Shown here in pieces: positions 1 to 5,005 of a DNA stretch of 7,161 bases. Within the stretch, counting starts at the first letter, position 1. Every line of letters begins with the position of its first letter. The notes below the pieces were generated by a model, which was not told where the DNA came from, did not search any database, and saw nothing but the letters and a program-made list of their open reading frames with translations. Location of the stretch: assembly GCA_021802165.1 (NCBI GenBank), contig JAKAAU010000079.1, positions 1 to 7,161 on the forward strand, given 5' to 3'. Origin of the DNA: Thermoplasmata archaeon. GTDB taxonomy: Archaea; Thermoplasmatota; Thermoplasmata; Thermoplasmatales; Thermoplasmataceae. The position numbers and the translations under genes are program-made.

Positions 1-244
1 TTACCATAGCGGCGTAATTTCATTTTTGATATAGATTTTATGGTTAGCACAATTTACATTATATCAATCTTATTCTGGAGTTTATGGGTTATTTATTATT
101 TTCATTAGTTCCTTGGAATTAACTCTTAAGCACCTGGCCCAGTGCGCAAACCGTAGAAGGAAATTAATTATCATTGCGAAAATTTAATATTTTTATATAT
201 AAATATTGTTTTCTTACAAATTGGTTTTAAAAATAAATATGACT
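1..244. other. AT-rich intergenic region, no supported gene
   Basis: I find no open frame of useful length on either strand. The part next to the Fe-S gene (about 180-244) is very AT-rich; read on the minus strand it gives T-rich stretches just after the stop codon at 245-247, which is compatible with archaeal oligo-T termination of the minus-strand operon. At the far left a minus-strand ATG at 21-23 could begin a gene running off the window, but only seven codons are visible, so it cannot be called. No tRNA-like fold, CRISPR or long repeat was seen. Confidence 0.5.
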
Positions 245-1384
245 TTAAGATTCCTCCATATAACGGAATTTTATTCTTTCGATCATTCTCGGTATATTTA
301 TATCCATGGGGCATACCTCTTTGCAGCCACCGGAATGCATGCACAGCATTGATTTATCGTATTTCTTTGAAGTTATTGCAGACCACATTATTCCTGTTGG
401 CCCGGTGTAAGGGCTATCTCCGAAGTCCTTTCCATAAAGCTTGTAGGATGGGCAGGAGAAATAGCATCTTCCACACCTGATGCAGAGCAGTGACTCGCGT
501 ATGTCGGAGTTTATAGCCTCCTTCCTGCCATTATCGAGCAGTATCAGATGGAATTCTTTCGGGCCGGTGGCAGGTGATACCCTCTGGAGTTCTATATCCC
601 CAGTAGCACTGGGACCCGATGTGACATTTATATATGTAGGGGGATAATATCCAGCATAGGATGCCTGGACTATAACTTCATTAAATGCGTCTTTCAATGT
701 CGGAACGATCTTATCTATTCCTGTTATGGCTATATGTGTTTGCGGCAGCACCGTATCAATCCTGATATTTCCCTCATTTTCTATGAGAAGAACAGATCCT
801 GTATCCGCTGCAATGGCATTTGCACCGGTGATTCCCGCATCAGCTGCGAGATATTTCTCCATGAGGAATTTTCTGACCCTGCTCACCATTTCTTCTGCGG
901 ATGTGTTTTCGTTTATGCTGCTGTCAAGATTTTCATTCAATAATTTACCTATTTTATCCTTTGTCAGATGAATTGCAGGGGCAACAAGATGGGATGGCAT
1001 ATCCTTATTGAGCTGAACAAGGTATTCTCCTAAATCAGTTTCCCAGATATCCATGCCCTCATTTTCCAGCTCCTCCCTGAGCTTTATTTCATAAAGCACG
1101 TTGGATTTGGAAACTACTATTTTTCTCTTTTCTCCTAATATCTCCTTTACAATTTCCATTGCTTCAGTGCTGTCCTTTGCAATGTGGACATGCCCGCCCA
1201 GTTTTTCTACACTCTTTTGAGTTTTTGATATATATGCATCAATATCATCCAGCACCCTATTTTTGGTTTCCCTTAGTTCAGATGCCACATCCTTTATGTA
1301 AGGATTTTCTTCAAGTATTTTATGGACTTTTGGTGAATTGTTCAGTATCGCCTTATTTATTGCAACGTCCCATTCATAGCTCAT
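245..1384 (-). CDS. LutB-like LUD-domain iron-sulfur protein
   Basis: A 379-residue member of the LutB/LldF family, which in bacteria acts with LutA and LutC to oxidise L-lactate; a cytoplasmic electron-transfer role is inferred here. The LUD domain spans roughly residues 60-290. The C-terminus carries a ferredoxin-like set: C301, C304, C307 and C311 (CIRCGRC...CP), then C348, C354 and C358 (CMHSGGCKEVCP), enough for two 4Fe-4S clusters. The second motif has five residues between its first two cysteines, where I remember two in bacterial LutB. The protein is shorter than bacterial LutB (about 470 residues), mainly at the C-terminus. The ATG start is supported by a Shine-Dalgarno GAGGTG (1390-1395) and by the 4-base ATGA overlap with the upstream CCG-domain gene, implying translational coupling. 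No lutC neighbour is visible. The family is secure; the substrate is not. Confidence 0.85.
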   Translation of the reverse strand: MSYEWDVAINKAILNNSPKVHKILEENPYIKDVASELRETKNRVLDDIDAYISKTQKSVEKLGGHVHIAKDSTEAMEIVKEILGEKRKIVVSKSNVLYEIKLREELENEGMDIWETDLGEYLVQLNKDMPSHLVAPAIHLTKDKIGKLLNENLDSSINENTSAEEMVSRVRKFLMEKYLAADAGITGANAIAADTGSVLLIENEGNIRIDTVLPQTHIAITGIDKIVPTLKDAFNEVIVQASYAGYYPPTYINVTSGPSATGDIELQRVSPATGPKEFHLILLDNGRKEAINSDIRESLLCIRCGRCYFSCPSYKLYGKDFGDSPYTGPTGIMWSAITSKKYDKSMLCMHSGGCKEVCPMDINIPRMIERIKFRYMEES

Positions 1385-2271
1385 GAAACCACCTCTGCCA
1401 GGTCTTTTATATTATTTATATATGGAGATAAGTTCTCATAGCACAGTGGGCACATAACCAGAACATTCTCATTGACTGATAGTAGCTTCTCTGCCCTTGC
1501 CCGTGATACTTCTTCACTGTCCTGGGCAGAAACAAGTGAGAGGGGCCCACCGCAGCAGCTCCCCATTTCCTTGCTTGTTATCAGATAGTTTTCATCTATG
1601 GAAAGACCGGAATTATTCACCTTATTACGTATGTCACTGTACATTCCCATGGCACGTGAATAAAGGCAGGAATCGTGTATAACATAGTTCCCTGAGCCCT
1701 TGAATTTGACGAGCTCTAAATAGTTCTTTACATCTATGTCAAAGTCGATAAAATCCTTATATCTTTTTAGAGCATTCGTTGTATGTGGGTCAACCGTAAT
1801 AATATTTTTTATGCCTTTTGAATTAAAGAAACTGTAAAGTTTTTCACCGTATTCCTTATATTCTTTTATAAAGCCAGATTCCAGCAGTAGCGCACCGGAA
1901 TATGGTTCCTGGTCATAGAGATATCCAAAATTTACCCCAGATCCTGAAAGCATAGATGTTATGCTTTTCAGTATTCTGAATGCCCTTTGCAATTCCTCAT
2001 CCTTTGGCTTTATAAGGAATTTTGATGCTGTCATGAGCCTTTTCGGTATATTCAGTCTGTATATTTTCGGGAATAAAGCTTCGTAACGCTTTAAAATGCC
2101 TGAAATCTGGTACATGTAGGATGTATAAATTACAGTGTCCCCGCTATTTGGAATATTATTTGCCCATGATGAATATAATTTTGTATCCAGTGGAAATGGC
2201 AGGTAGCTGTCCATCAAATTCTGGAAAATCAGGTCCCTCATTTTCTCTATGCGCTTTTTGTTGATATCCAT
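1381..2271 (-). CDS. LutA-like CCG-domain Fe-S oxidoreductase
   Basis: A 296-residue protein of the LutA/GlpC/HdrD-like cysteine-rich (CCG) group, probably the partner of the LUD protein encoded just downstream in a redox complex. The C-terminal half has one full CCG motif: C202, C239-C240-G and C274/C277 (CPLC), the spacing expected for a cluster-binding domain. The N-terminal half has no cysteine at all: where LutA-type proteins carry the first CCG motif it has TSYMYQ (residues 50-55) and EPYSGALL (about 122-129), so that domain looks structural. I chose the ATG at 2271. A TATA-like TTTATTA (minus strand, centred near 2297) lies 26 bases upstream, giving a leaderless message, and a longer in-frame version from a TTG at 2310 would start upstream of that TATA box. 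First gene of a two-gene operon. Lactate or another 2-hydroxyacid is only a guess for the substrate. Confidence 0.8.
   Translation of the reverse strand: MDINKKRIEKMRDLIFQNLMDSYLPFPLDTKLYSSWANNIPNSGDTVIYTSYMYQISGILKRYEALFPKIYRLNIPKRLMTASKFLIKPKDEELQRAFRILKSITSMLSGSGVNFGYLYDQEPYSGALLLESGFIKEYKEYGEKLYSFFNSKGIKNIITVDPHTTNALKRYKDFIDFDIDVKNYLELVKFKGSGNYVIHDSCLYSRAMGMYSDIRNKVNNSGLSIDENYLITSKEMGSCCGGPLSLVSAQDSEEVSRARAEKLLSVNENVLVMCPLCYENLSPYINNIKDLAEVVS
1389..1396 (-). promoter_or_regulatory. Shine-Dalgarno site of the LUD Fe-S gene
   Basis: Minus-strand AGAGGTGG lies four bases before the ATG at 1384. It matches the archaeal anti-Shine-Dalgarno sequence and sits inside the 3' end of the upstream gene, as expected for an internal cistron. 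It fixes the start of the 379-residue protein. Confidence 0.7.
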
Positions 2272-2292
2272 AAAAATAAAGTCATTGATTGC

Positions 2293-2318
2293 TAATAAAT
2301 TTATTTGCAAACATGTTT
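2293..2318 (-). promoter_or_regulatory. TATA promoter of the LUT-like operon with adjacent palindrome
   Basis: The minus strand reads AAATTTATTAG, with the TATA-like core at 2294-2300 about 26 bases from the ATG at 2271; this suits leaderless archaeal transcription. Immediately upstream, at 2309-2318, is a perfect 10-base palindrome AAACATGTTT, positioned over the BRE side of the promoter, where a dimeric regulator could block or recruit TFB. The promoter is inferred from sequence and spacing only. Confidence 0.5.
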
Positions 2319-2420
2319 CATTGGTTGTTATTACACAGGAAGGTTTTGCATTATTGGCAAGGATTCATACTAGAATAAATAACGTATATAACCGGCAGGC
2401 TCAGTACCAGCGGGTAATAT

Positions 2421-2466
2421 ATAAACTTAGTAATTGATTATCAAATATGCAAATAAACTTAGTAAT
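2421..2466. repeat. 14-base direct repeat, two copies 32 bases apart
   Basis: ATAAACTTAGTAAT occurs at 2421-2434 and again at 2453-2466, a 32-base period that is close to three helical turns. A second shared element, GGTAATATATAA, flanks them at 2413-2424 and 2492-2503. The copies lie 120-230 bases upstream of the LUT-like operon promoter. They may be regulator sites or a local AT-rich duplication; no protein is implied. Confidence 0.5.
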
Positions 2467-2509
2467 AAATACCAAAAAATTAATGATAATTGGTAATATA
2501 TAACTAAAT

Positions 2510-2543
2510 ATGGATTTAACAGCAATTGCCATACAGAATCCAT
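2510..2543. promoter_or_regulatory. Compound inverted repeat
   Basis: ATGGATT (2510-2516) and AATCCAT (2537-2543) form a 7-base inverted repeat around the perfect 8-base palindrome GCAATTGC (2522-2529), almost co-centred. It lies about 70 bases past the stop of vapC on the minus strand and could be an operator or part of a termination structure. Function is not determined by the sequence. Confidence 0.35.
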
Positions 2544-2615
2544 GGTAGCGCGAGAGAGTAGAAATACTTAAGGATAATAAAGTAATAGATAAAAATGATC
2601 GGAGTTCGTGAATTC

Positions 2616-2996
2616 TTAAAAAAGCTCAAGTACAGATATATTCGTATCATTAATTTTGTTAAAGTCCGAATCCAATGTTATGAATTTATTGTTATTCCGA
2701 AGAGCAATACCTGCAATTAAAATATCGTTCTCATTTATCAGGTTACCGGCACTTCTCAGCCTCCTAAATATTTCAGCTGACATCGACGCGGAGGTTTTAT
2801 CTGGATATAATACAGTTATATTTTTGATTAACTCCTCAAGTAATTTATTTGTTTTATCAGAATATTTCAGTAATTCATATTCAGAAATGTAGGTAATACC
2901 GATATCAGAGTTTTTAGAGTATTCATTTACCGTTTTAATAATTCTTTCATTTCCCTTTAAATATTCTATCACAATGTTTGTATCTATAACAATCAT
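2616..2996 (-). CDS. vapC: VapC-family PIN-domain toxin ribonuclease
   Basis: A 126-residue single-domain PIN protein, the usual size for VapC toxins, which cleave RNA (often tRNA or rRNA) in a Mg2+-dependent way when not bound by the antitoxin. The acidic active-site set is visible: D5 in MIVIDTN, an acid in SEYELL (E41, possibly E39), D91 in ENDILIAGIAL, and D109/D111 in TLDSDF. All appear intact, so the toxin should be active. The ATG start overlaps the TGA stop of the upstream antitoxin by four bases. There is no strong Shine-Dalgarno, so it probably depends on translational coupling, which would keep toxin output below antitoxin. The message ends in T-rich sequence (GCTTTTTTAAG) across the stop codon. 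The RNA target cannot be told from sequence. Confidence 0.88.
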   Translation of the reverse strand: MIVIDTNIVIEYLKGNERIIKTVNEYSKNSDIGITYISEYELLKYSDKTNKLLEELIKNITVLYPDKTSASMSAEIFRRLRSAGNLINENDILIAGIALRNNNKFITLDSDFNKINDTNISVLELF

Positions 2997-3214
2997 TGTG
3001 ATCTGCCTTTATTGTTCTTCCTGTCTTCCATTAAGCGTTCTTCAATCAAGTCCAATTCACTTTTATCATCCTTTAAAATCCCTGCAAATTGTCTTATATC
3101 TTTTCTTTTATGTTTTAATAATCTTAGTATTACATCTGAAAATGATTCGTCTGCATTTTTAAAATCCTTTAATTCAGAGTATGCCTTATTTGAAAGAGAT
3201 ACCATTCTGACCAT
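2993..3214 (-). CDS. vapB: VapB-family antitoxin
   Basis: A 73-residue protein resembling the archaeal VapB antitoxin family (VAPB_antitox type). The N-terminal part, VSLSNKAYSELKDFKNADESFSDVI, shows the short strand, helix and S-F-S-D-V-I signature typical of these small DNA-binding antitoxins. The charged C-terminal tail (about residues 40-73, rich in K, D, E and R) would wrap the VapC active site. I start at the ATG at 3214 rather than the in-frame ATG at 3235. The latter lies inside the TATA-like AATATATGG, and a transcript starting about 25 bases past that box would begin at or near 3214. A further ATG at 3205 is also possible and matches homologues that begin just before the ISLS-type strand. 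First gene of the vapBC operon. Confidence 0.82.
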   Translation of the reverse strand: MVRMVSLSNKAYSELKDFKNADESFSDVILRLLKHKRKDIRQFAGILKDDKSELDLIEERLMEDRKNNKGRSQ

Positions 3215-3248
3215 AATATAGTATACGTATACCATATATTTATTTTTT
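3215..3248 (-). promoter_or_regulatory. vapBC promoter with a 12-base palindromic operator candidate
   Basis: Reading the minus strand, an A-rich BRE-like stretch leads into AAATATATGG (TATA centre about 3238-3240), followed by the perfect palindrome GTATACGTATAC at 3221-3232 and then the ATG at 3214. Outer bases extend the symmetry imperfectly (AATATA at 3215-3220 against TATATT at 3235-3240). VapB proteins commonly repress their own operons, and a palindrome between TATA box and start is the expected place for it. Binding itself is inferred. Confidence 0.6.
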
Positions 3249-3457
3249 GATGATTTTCAATATTGACAATACCTTCCTACCGGTAACTCAGAAGATTTCC
3301 AGATTAAGGTTTAAATTCATTTTAATTTTGAATAAATACAATGGATTGATAACAAAATCAAAGTTGGATATACTATTTATTTCACCATTCTCTTAATCTG
3401 TGTGAATAATCATTAATTGAGGAAAATAACCGGATTAATCATATTATGGTATAGATA
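3236..3457. other. Divergent intergenic region between vapBC and tRNA-Trp
   Basis: AT-rich spacer with frequent stops in all frames. It holds the promoter elements of vapBC at the left end and of the tRNA gene at the right end. I see no other gene, RNA fold or strong repeat in it. Confidence 0.5.
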
Positions 3458-3465
3458 TTTATATC
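3454..3465 (+). promoter_or_regulatory. tRNA-Trp TATA box
   Basis: GATATTTATATC contains the core TTTATAT at 3458-3464. Its centre is about 26 bases upstream of the first base of the tRNA at 3487, the standard archaeal TATA-to-start distance, so transcription probably begins at or within a base or two of the mature 5' end. Confidence 0.7.
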
Positions 3466-3486
3466 AAAAAATAATACTGTTATTGA

Positions 3487-3628
3487 GGAAGCATGGGGTA
3501 GTCAGGTATCCTAGAGGGCTCCAGTCAGTTTGTGATTAGCTAAAGGTCATCTGAATATATGATGAGTGACTGGAACAATGAAACATGGAAGAGACCCTTA
3601 GATCTGGGTTCAAATCCCAGTGCTTCCA
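3487..3628 (+). tRNA. tRNA-Trp (anticodon CCA) with a 69-base intron
   Basis: Full cloverleaf once the intron is removed (73 bases). Acceptor stem GGAAGCA (3487-3493) pairs with TGCTTCC (3621-3627), followed by A73; no CCA tail is encoded. The D stem GGGT/ATCC lies at 3496-3499 and 3508-3511. Anticodon stem GAGGG (3514-3518) pairs with CCCTT (3595-3599), with one G-T pair. The loop is C-T-CCA-G-A, anticodon at 3521-3523. The T arm CTGGG-TTCAAAT-CCCAG is at 3604-3620. The intron (3525-3593) sits between positions 37 and 38, the canonical site. A bulge-helix-bulge can form: bulges A-G-T (3523-3525) and A-G-A (3592-3594), central CUCC (3519-3522) against GAAG (3588-3591) with one C-A mismatch, and an outer helix CAGTTT against AAAC-A-TG. 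Exon 1 is 3487-3524, exon 2 is 3594-3628. Confidence 0.95.
3525..3593 (+). ncRNA. Box C/D 2'-O-methylation guide RNA inside the tRNA-Trp intron
   Basis: The intron encodes a C/D guide like that of other euryarchaeal pre-tRNA-Trp. Boxes in order: C GTGATTA (3532-3538), D' CTGA (3551-3554), C' ATGATGA (3559-3565) and D ATGA (3578-3581). Upstream of box D, TGACTGGA (3567-3574) pairs perfectly with TCCAGTCA (3520-3527), and the fifth base upstream of D (G3573) faces C34. Upstream of D', CTAAAGGTC (3540-3548) pairs with G37 to G45 of the spliced tRNA at eight of nine positions, and the fifth base (G3546) faces C39. Positions 34 and 39 are those known to be methylated through the Haloferax intron. 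The D guide needs intron bases 3525-3527, so C34 is best targeted before splicing. The unusual C and D boxes compensate each other in the kink-turn (U in place of G, A in place of C). Confidence 0.88.
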
Positions 3629-3634
3629 CATTTT
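3629..3634 (+). terminator. Oligo-T terminator of tRNA-Trp
   Basis: Four T residues (3631-3634) follow the mature 3' end after two bases, a common simple termination signal for archaeal tRNA genes. A weaker hairpin followed by TTTT occurs at 3723-3754 and could act as a backup. Confidence 0.4.
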
Positions 3635-3784
3635 CAAATGCATAATCTGTTTTAGATATCATATCAATTTTTTCAGTCATATACTATCTCCTCATAGAGT
3701 CGAGTAAATCCGGTGATCCGCCCCCGGCTGTATAACTCGTATATACCGGGTTTTCCCTGTTAGCAGCGCTTTATCTAGTTATAC

Positions 3785-4072
3785 CTGTACTTTTATATTT
3801 CCAGTATTTTGCTGTGCTCTTCCTATGTGGGAACTATGGATCTGCTGACAGTTCCTTCTTGTCGTGCGGTAGACCCACTTTATGGCCTGTATACTCTTCT
3901 CACCTCCGCAGGCCTTCTATTTCAGACCGGGGGCTTTTCTTCAGCTTTCCGTGCTTTATTTAATTCCCTAGAGCAGTAATGGTAAACCTCTTCCTAGTCT
4001 TTGCTGAATACATTCAAGCCTAGCCTTGATGGCCTCTTCAGTACCTGCATATAATACTCTGAGAGCATTTTA
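3785..4072 (-). pseudogene. Decayed coding remnant, possibly a DDE (IS4/IS1634-like) transposase
   Basis: The minus strand shows protein-like fragments split among frames by stops and frameshifts. From upstream to downstream they are ALRVLYAGTEEAIKARLE (near 4010-4065), RELNKARKAEEK (near 3930-3965), GLPHDKKELSAD and then IVPT (near 3827-3875), and KSTAKYWKYKS with neighbouring EEHSKILEI in another frame (3785-3827). The order of a lysine-rich helix, 'DKKELSAD-IV-T', then a charged segment with Y, R/E and K recalls the C-terminal Y-(2)-R-(3)-E-(6)-K region of IS4-type transposases. There is no intact start, no clear terminal inverted repeat and no target duplication that I could find, so this is a relic at best. 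It could also be an unrelated dead gene. The family assignment is from pattern memory only. Confidence 0.33.
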
Positions 4073-4087
4073 ATTGGTAAAAAGTAG

Positions 4088-5005
4088 TTAAGGATTTATT
4101 TTTCCTATAATTTTATTCAGGGCGGGTATTGATTTGACTCCTCTAGAGACTCGCAGGGAAGCTACTATATTTCCTACCATGCATGCGATTTCCTCATTAT
4201 AGCCTGAAAGTACAGCGGCCATATAGCCGGCGTCGAACGCATCACCTGCTCCTATAGTATTTTTAATTCTGTAGGTTTTAAAAGCATTGCATGAAATTGT
4301 TTGTCTGTTATTTATGACGATAGAGCCTTCCCGGTCCAATTTCAGTATGTAACTTGCATTGCCTCTTTCTTCTAACATGGCCAGGGTGTTTTCCAGATTC
4401 GTTTTAGAATATGCCAGTGCTTCATCCCTGTTCAAGAAGATGGTACTGGAATAGTCAATGAACGAATCTAGCCCTTCAATTTCTGATACAAGCGGGCCTA
4501 TGTCAAAGAACACGTGTTTTTTCTGCAAATTTGCCTCTCTTGCAGCCTCCAGAATTGTGGAATATGTTTTCCCGGCATGTACGAGATTGTAACCTTCAAA
4601 AAAGATAGATTTTGAATCGGAAATGAGTTTTTTATCAATGCTATCGAGCATTGTACCAGCCCCCAGGTAGCCTAGGAATGAATGATTCTTCTTTGAATCA
4701 ACAATATTAACAGAGGTTGCTGTTGATGTACCATTTTCCCTTATTATATGCTCTGTGTTTACGCCGGCGGTTTCAAGTTCTTTCAGTAGATAATCCCCCA
4801 TGATATCTGTTCCTATTCTGTCTGAAAATGCAACTTTTAAGCCCAATTGTGAAGCGATAATCGCCATGGCGGCAGGTCCGCCCGGGTATATTTCCATATC
4901 CTGTGAGATATTTGTGGTTCCCGCAATAACAGGAAAATTCTTTATATTAAGGGATAGGTCCACAACAGCGTCCCCGATGATTAGAAGATCATAACTGAAT
5001 GGCAT
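4088..5005 (-). CDS. PfkB-family (ribokinase-like) carbohydrate or nucleoside kinase
   Basis: A 305-residue cytoplasmic kinase of the PfkB family, of normal full length. The C-terminal signature is clear: NTIGAGDAFDAG (residues 249-260) with catalytic base D255 and the GAGD anion hole. The N-terminal signature is GGPAAMAIIASQLG (42-55). Family members usually have asparagine in the GG-x-x-x-N position where this protein has M47, a substitution in the substrate pocket that argues for an unusual acceptor. The ATG start has a strong Shine-Dalgarno AGGAGGT ten bases upstream and overlaps the 3' end of the preceding hydrolase gene by 17 bases, so the two are co-translated. It is the last gene of the transporter-hydrolase-kinase operon and would phosphorylate the sugar or nucleoside released by the hydrolase. 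The substrate (ribose, ribonucleoside, other sugar) cannot be fixed from sequence; E. coli YegV is the best functional analogue. Confidence 0.88.
   Translation of the reverse strand: MPFSYDLLIIGDAVVDLSLNIKNFPVIAGTTNISQDMEIYPGGPAAMAIIASQLGLKVAFSDRIGTDIMGDYLLKELETAGVNTEHIIRENGTSTATSVNIVDSKKNHSFLGYLGAGTMLDSIDKKLISDSKSIFFEGYNLVHAGKTYSTILEAAREANLQKKHVFFDIGPLVSEIEGLDSFIDYSSTIFLNRDEALAYSKTNLENTLAMLEERGNASYILKLDREGSIVINNRQTISCNAFKTYRIKNTIGAGDAFDAGYMAAVLSGYNEEIACMVGNIVASLRVSRGVKSIPALNKIIGKINP

Larger units (their letters stand above)
2272..2615. other. Intergenic region with repeats between the LUT-like operon and vapC
   Basis: This holds the promoter of the minus-strand LUT-like operon at its left end and the downstream region of vapC at its right end. 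Between them are a 14-base direct repeat, two copies of GGTAATATATAA and a compound dyad at 2510-2543. Near the right end a short plus-strand ATG frame (from 2595) with a TATA-like sequence about 27 bases upstream runs into vapC antisense. No gene of convincing length is present. Confidence 0.55.
3629..4087. other. Long intergenic region between tRNA-Trp and the kinase gene
   Basis: No intact gene on either strand. The composition is visibly richer in G and C than the AT-rich spacers elsewhere in the window (for example around 3716-3727 and 3870-3950). Most of it is covered by the candidate transposase relic described separately. An imperfect hairpin, CCCGG-C-TGTATA against TATATA-CCGGG (3723-3750), lies at the left side. 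A T5 run on the minus strand at 4079-4083 just after the kinase stop may help end the operon transcript. Confidence 0.5.

Noticed and set aside
1..23. Minus-strand ATG at 21-23 as the start of a gene leaving the left edge
   Set aside because: Only seven full codons are visible, and no convincing TATA box at the right distance or ribosome binding site supports it.
2272..2310. TTG start for the CCG-domain protein giving 309 residues
   Set aside because: The only good TATA element lies downstream of this TTG, so the codon would not be in the message; the ATG at 2271 fits leaderless transcription.
3487..3679. Minus-strand frame of about 46 codons starting with ATG near 3679 (MTEKIDMISK...) preceded by GAGGAGA
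   Set aside because: It runs antisense through the tRNA-Trp exons and intron, its downstream half is fixed by tRNA structure, and it has no family character. The Shine-Dalgarno-like bases are probably chance or part of the decayed region.
3723..3750. Hairpin followed by TTTT as an IS200/IS605-type end or a strong terminator
   Set aside because: The stem has a bulge and a G-T pair, no TnpA or TnpB fragment was recognisable nearby, and archaeal termination does not need hairpins. It is kept only as a minor note.
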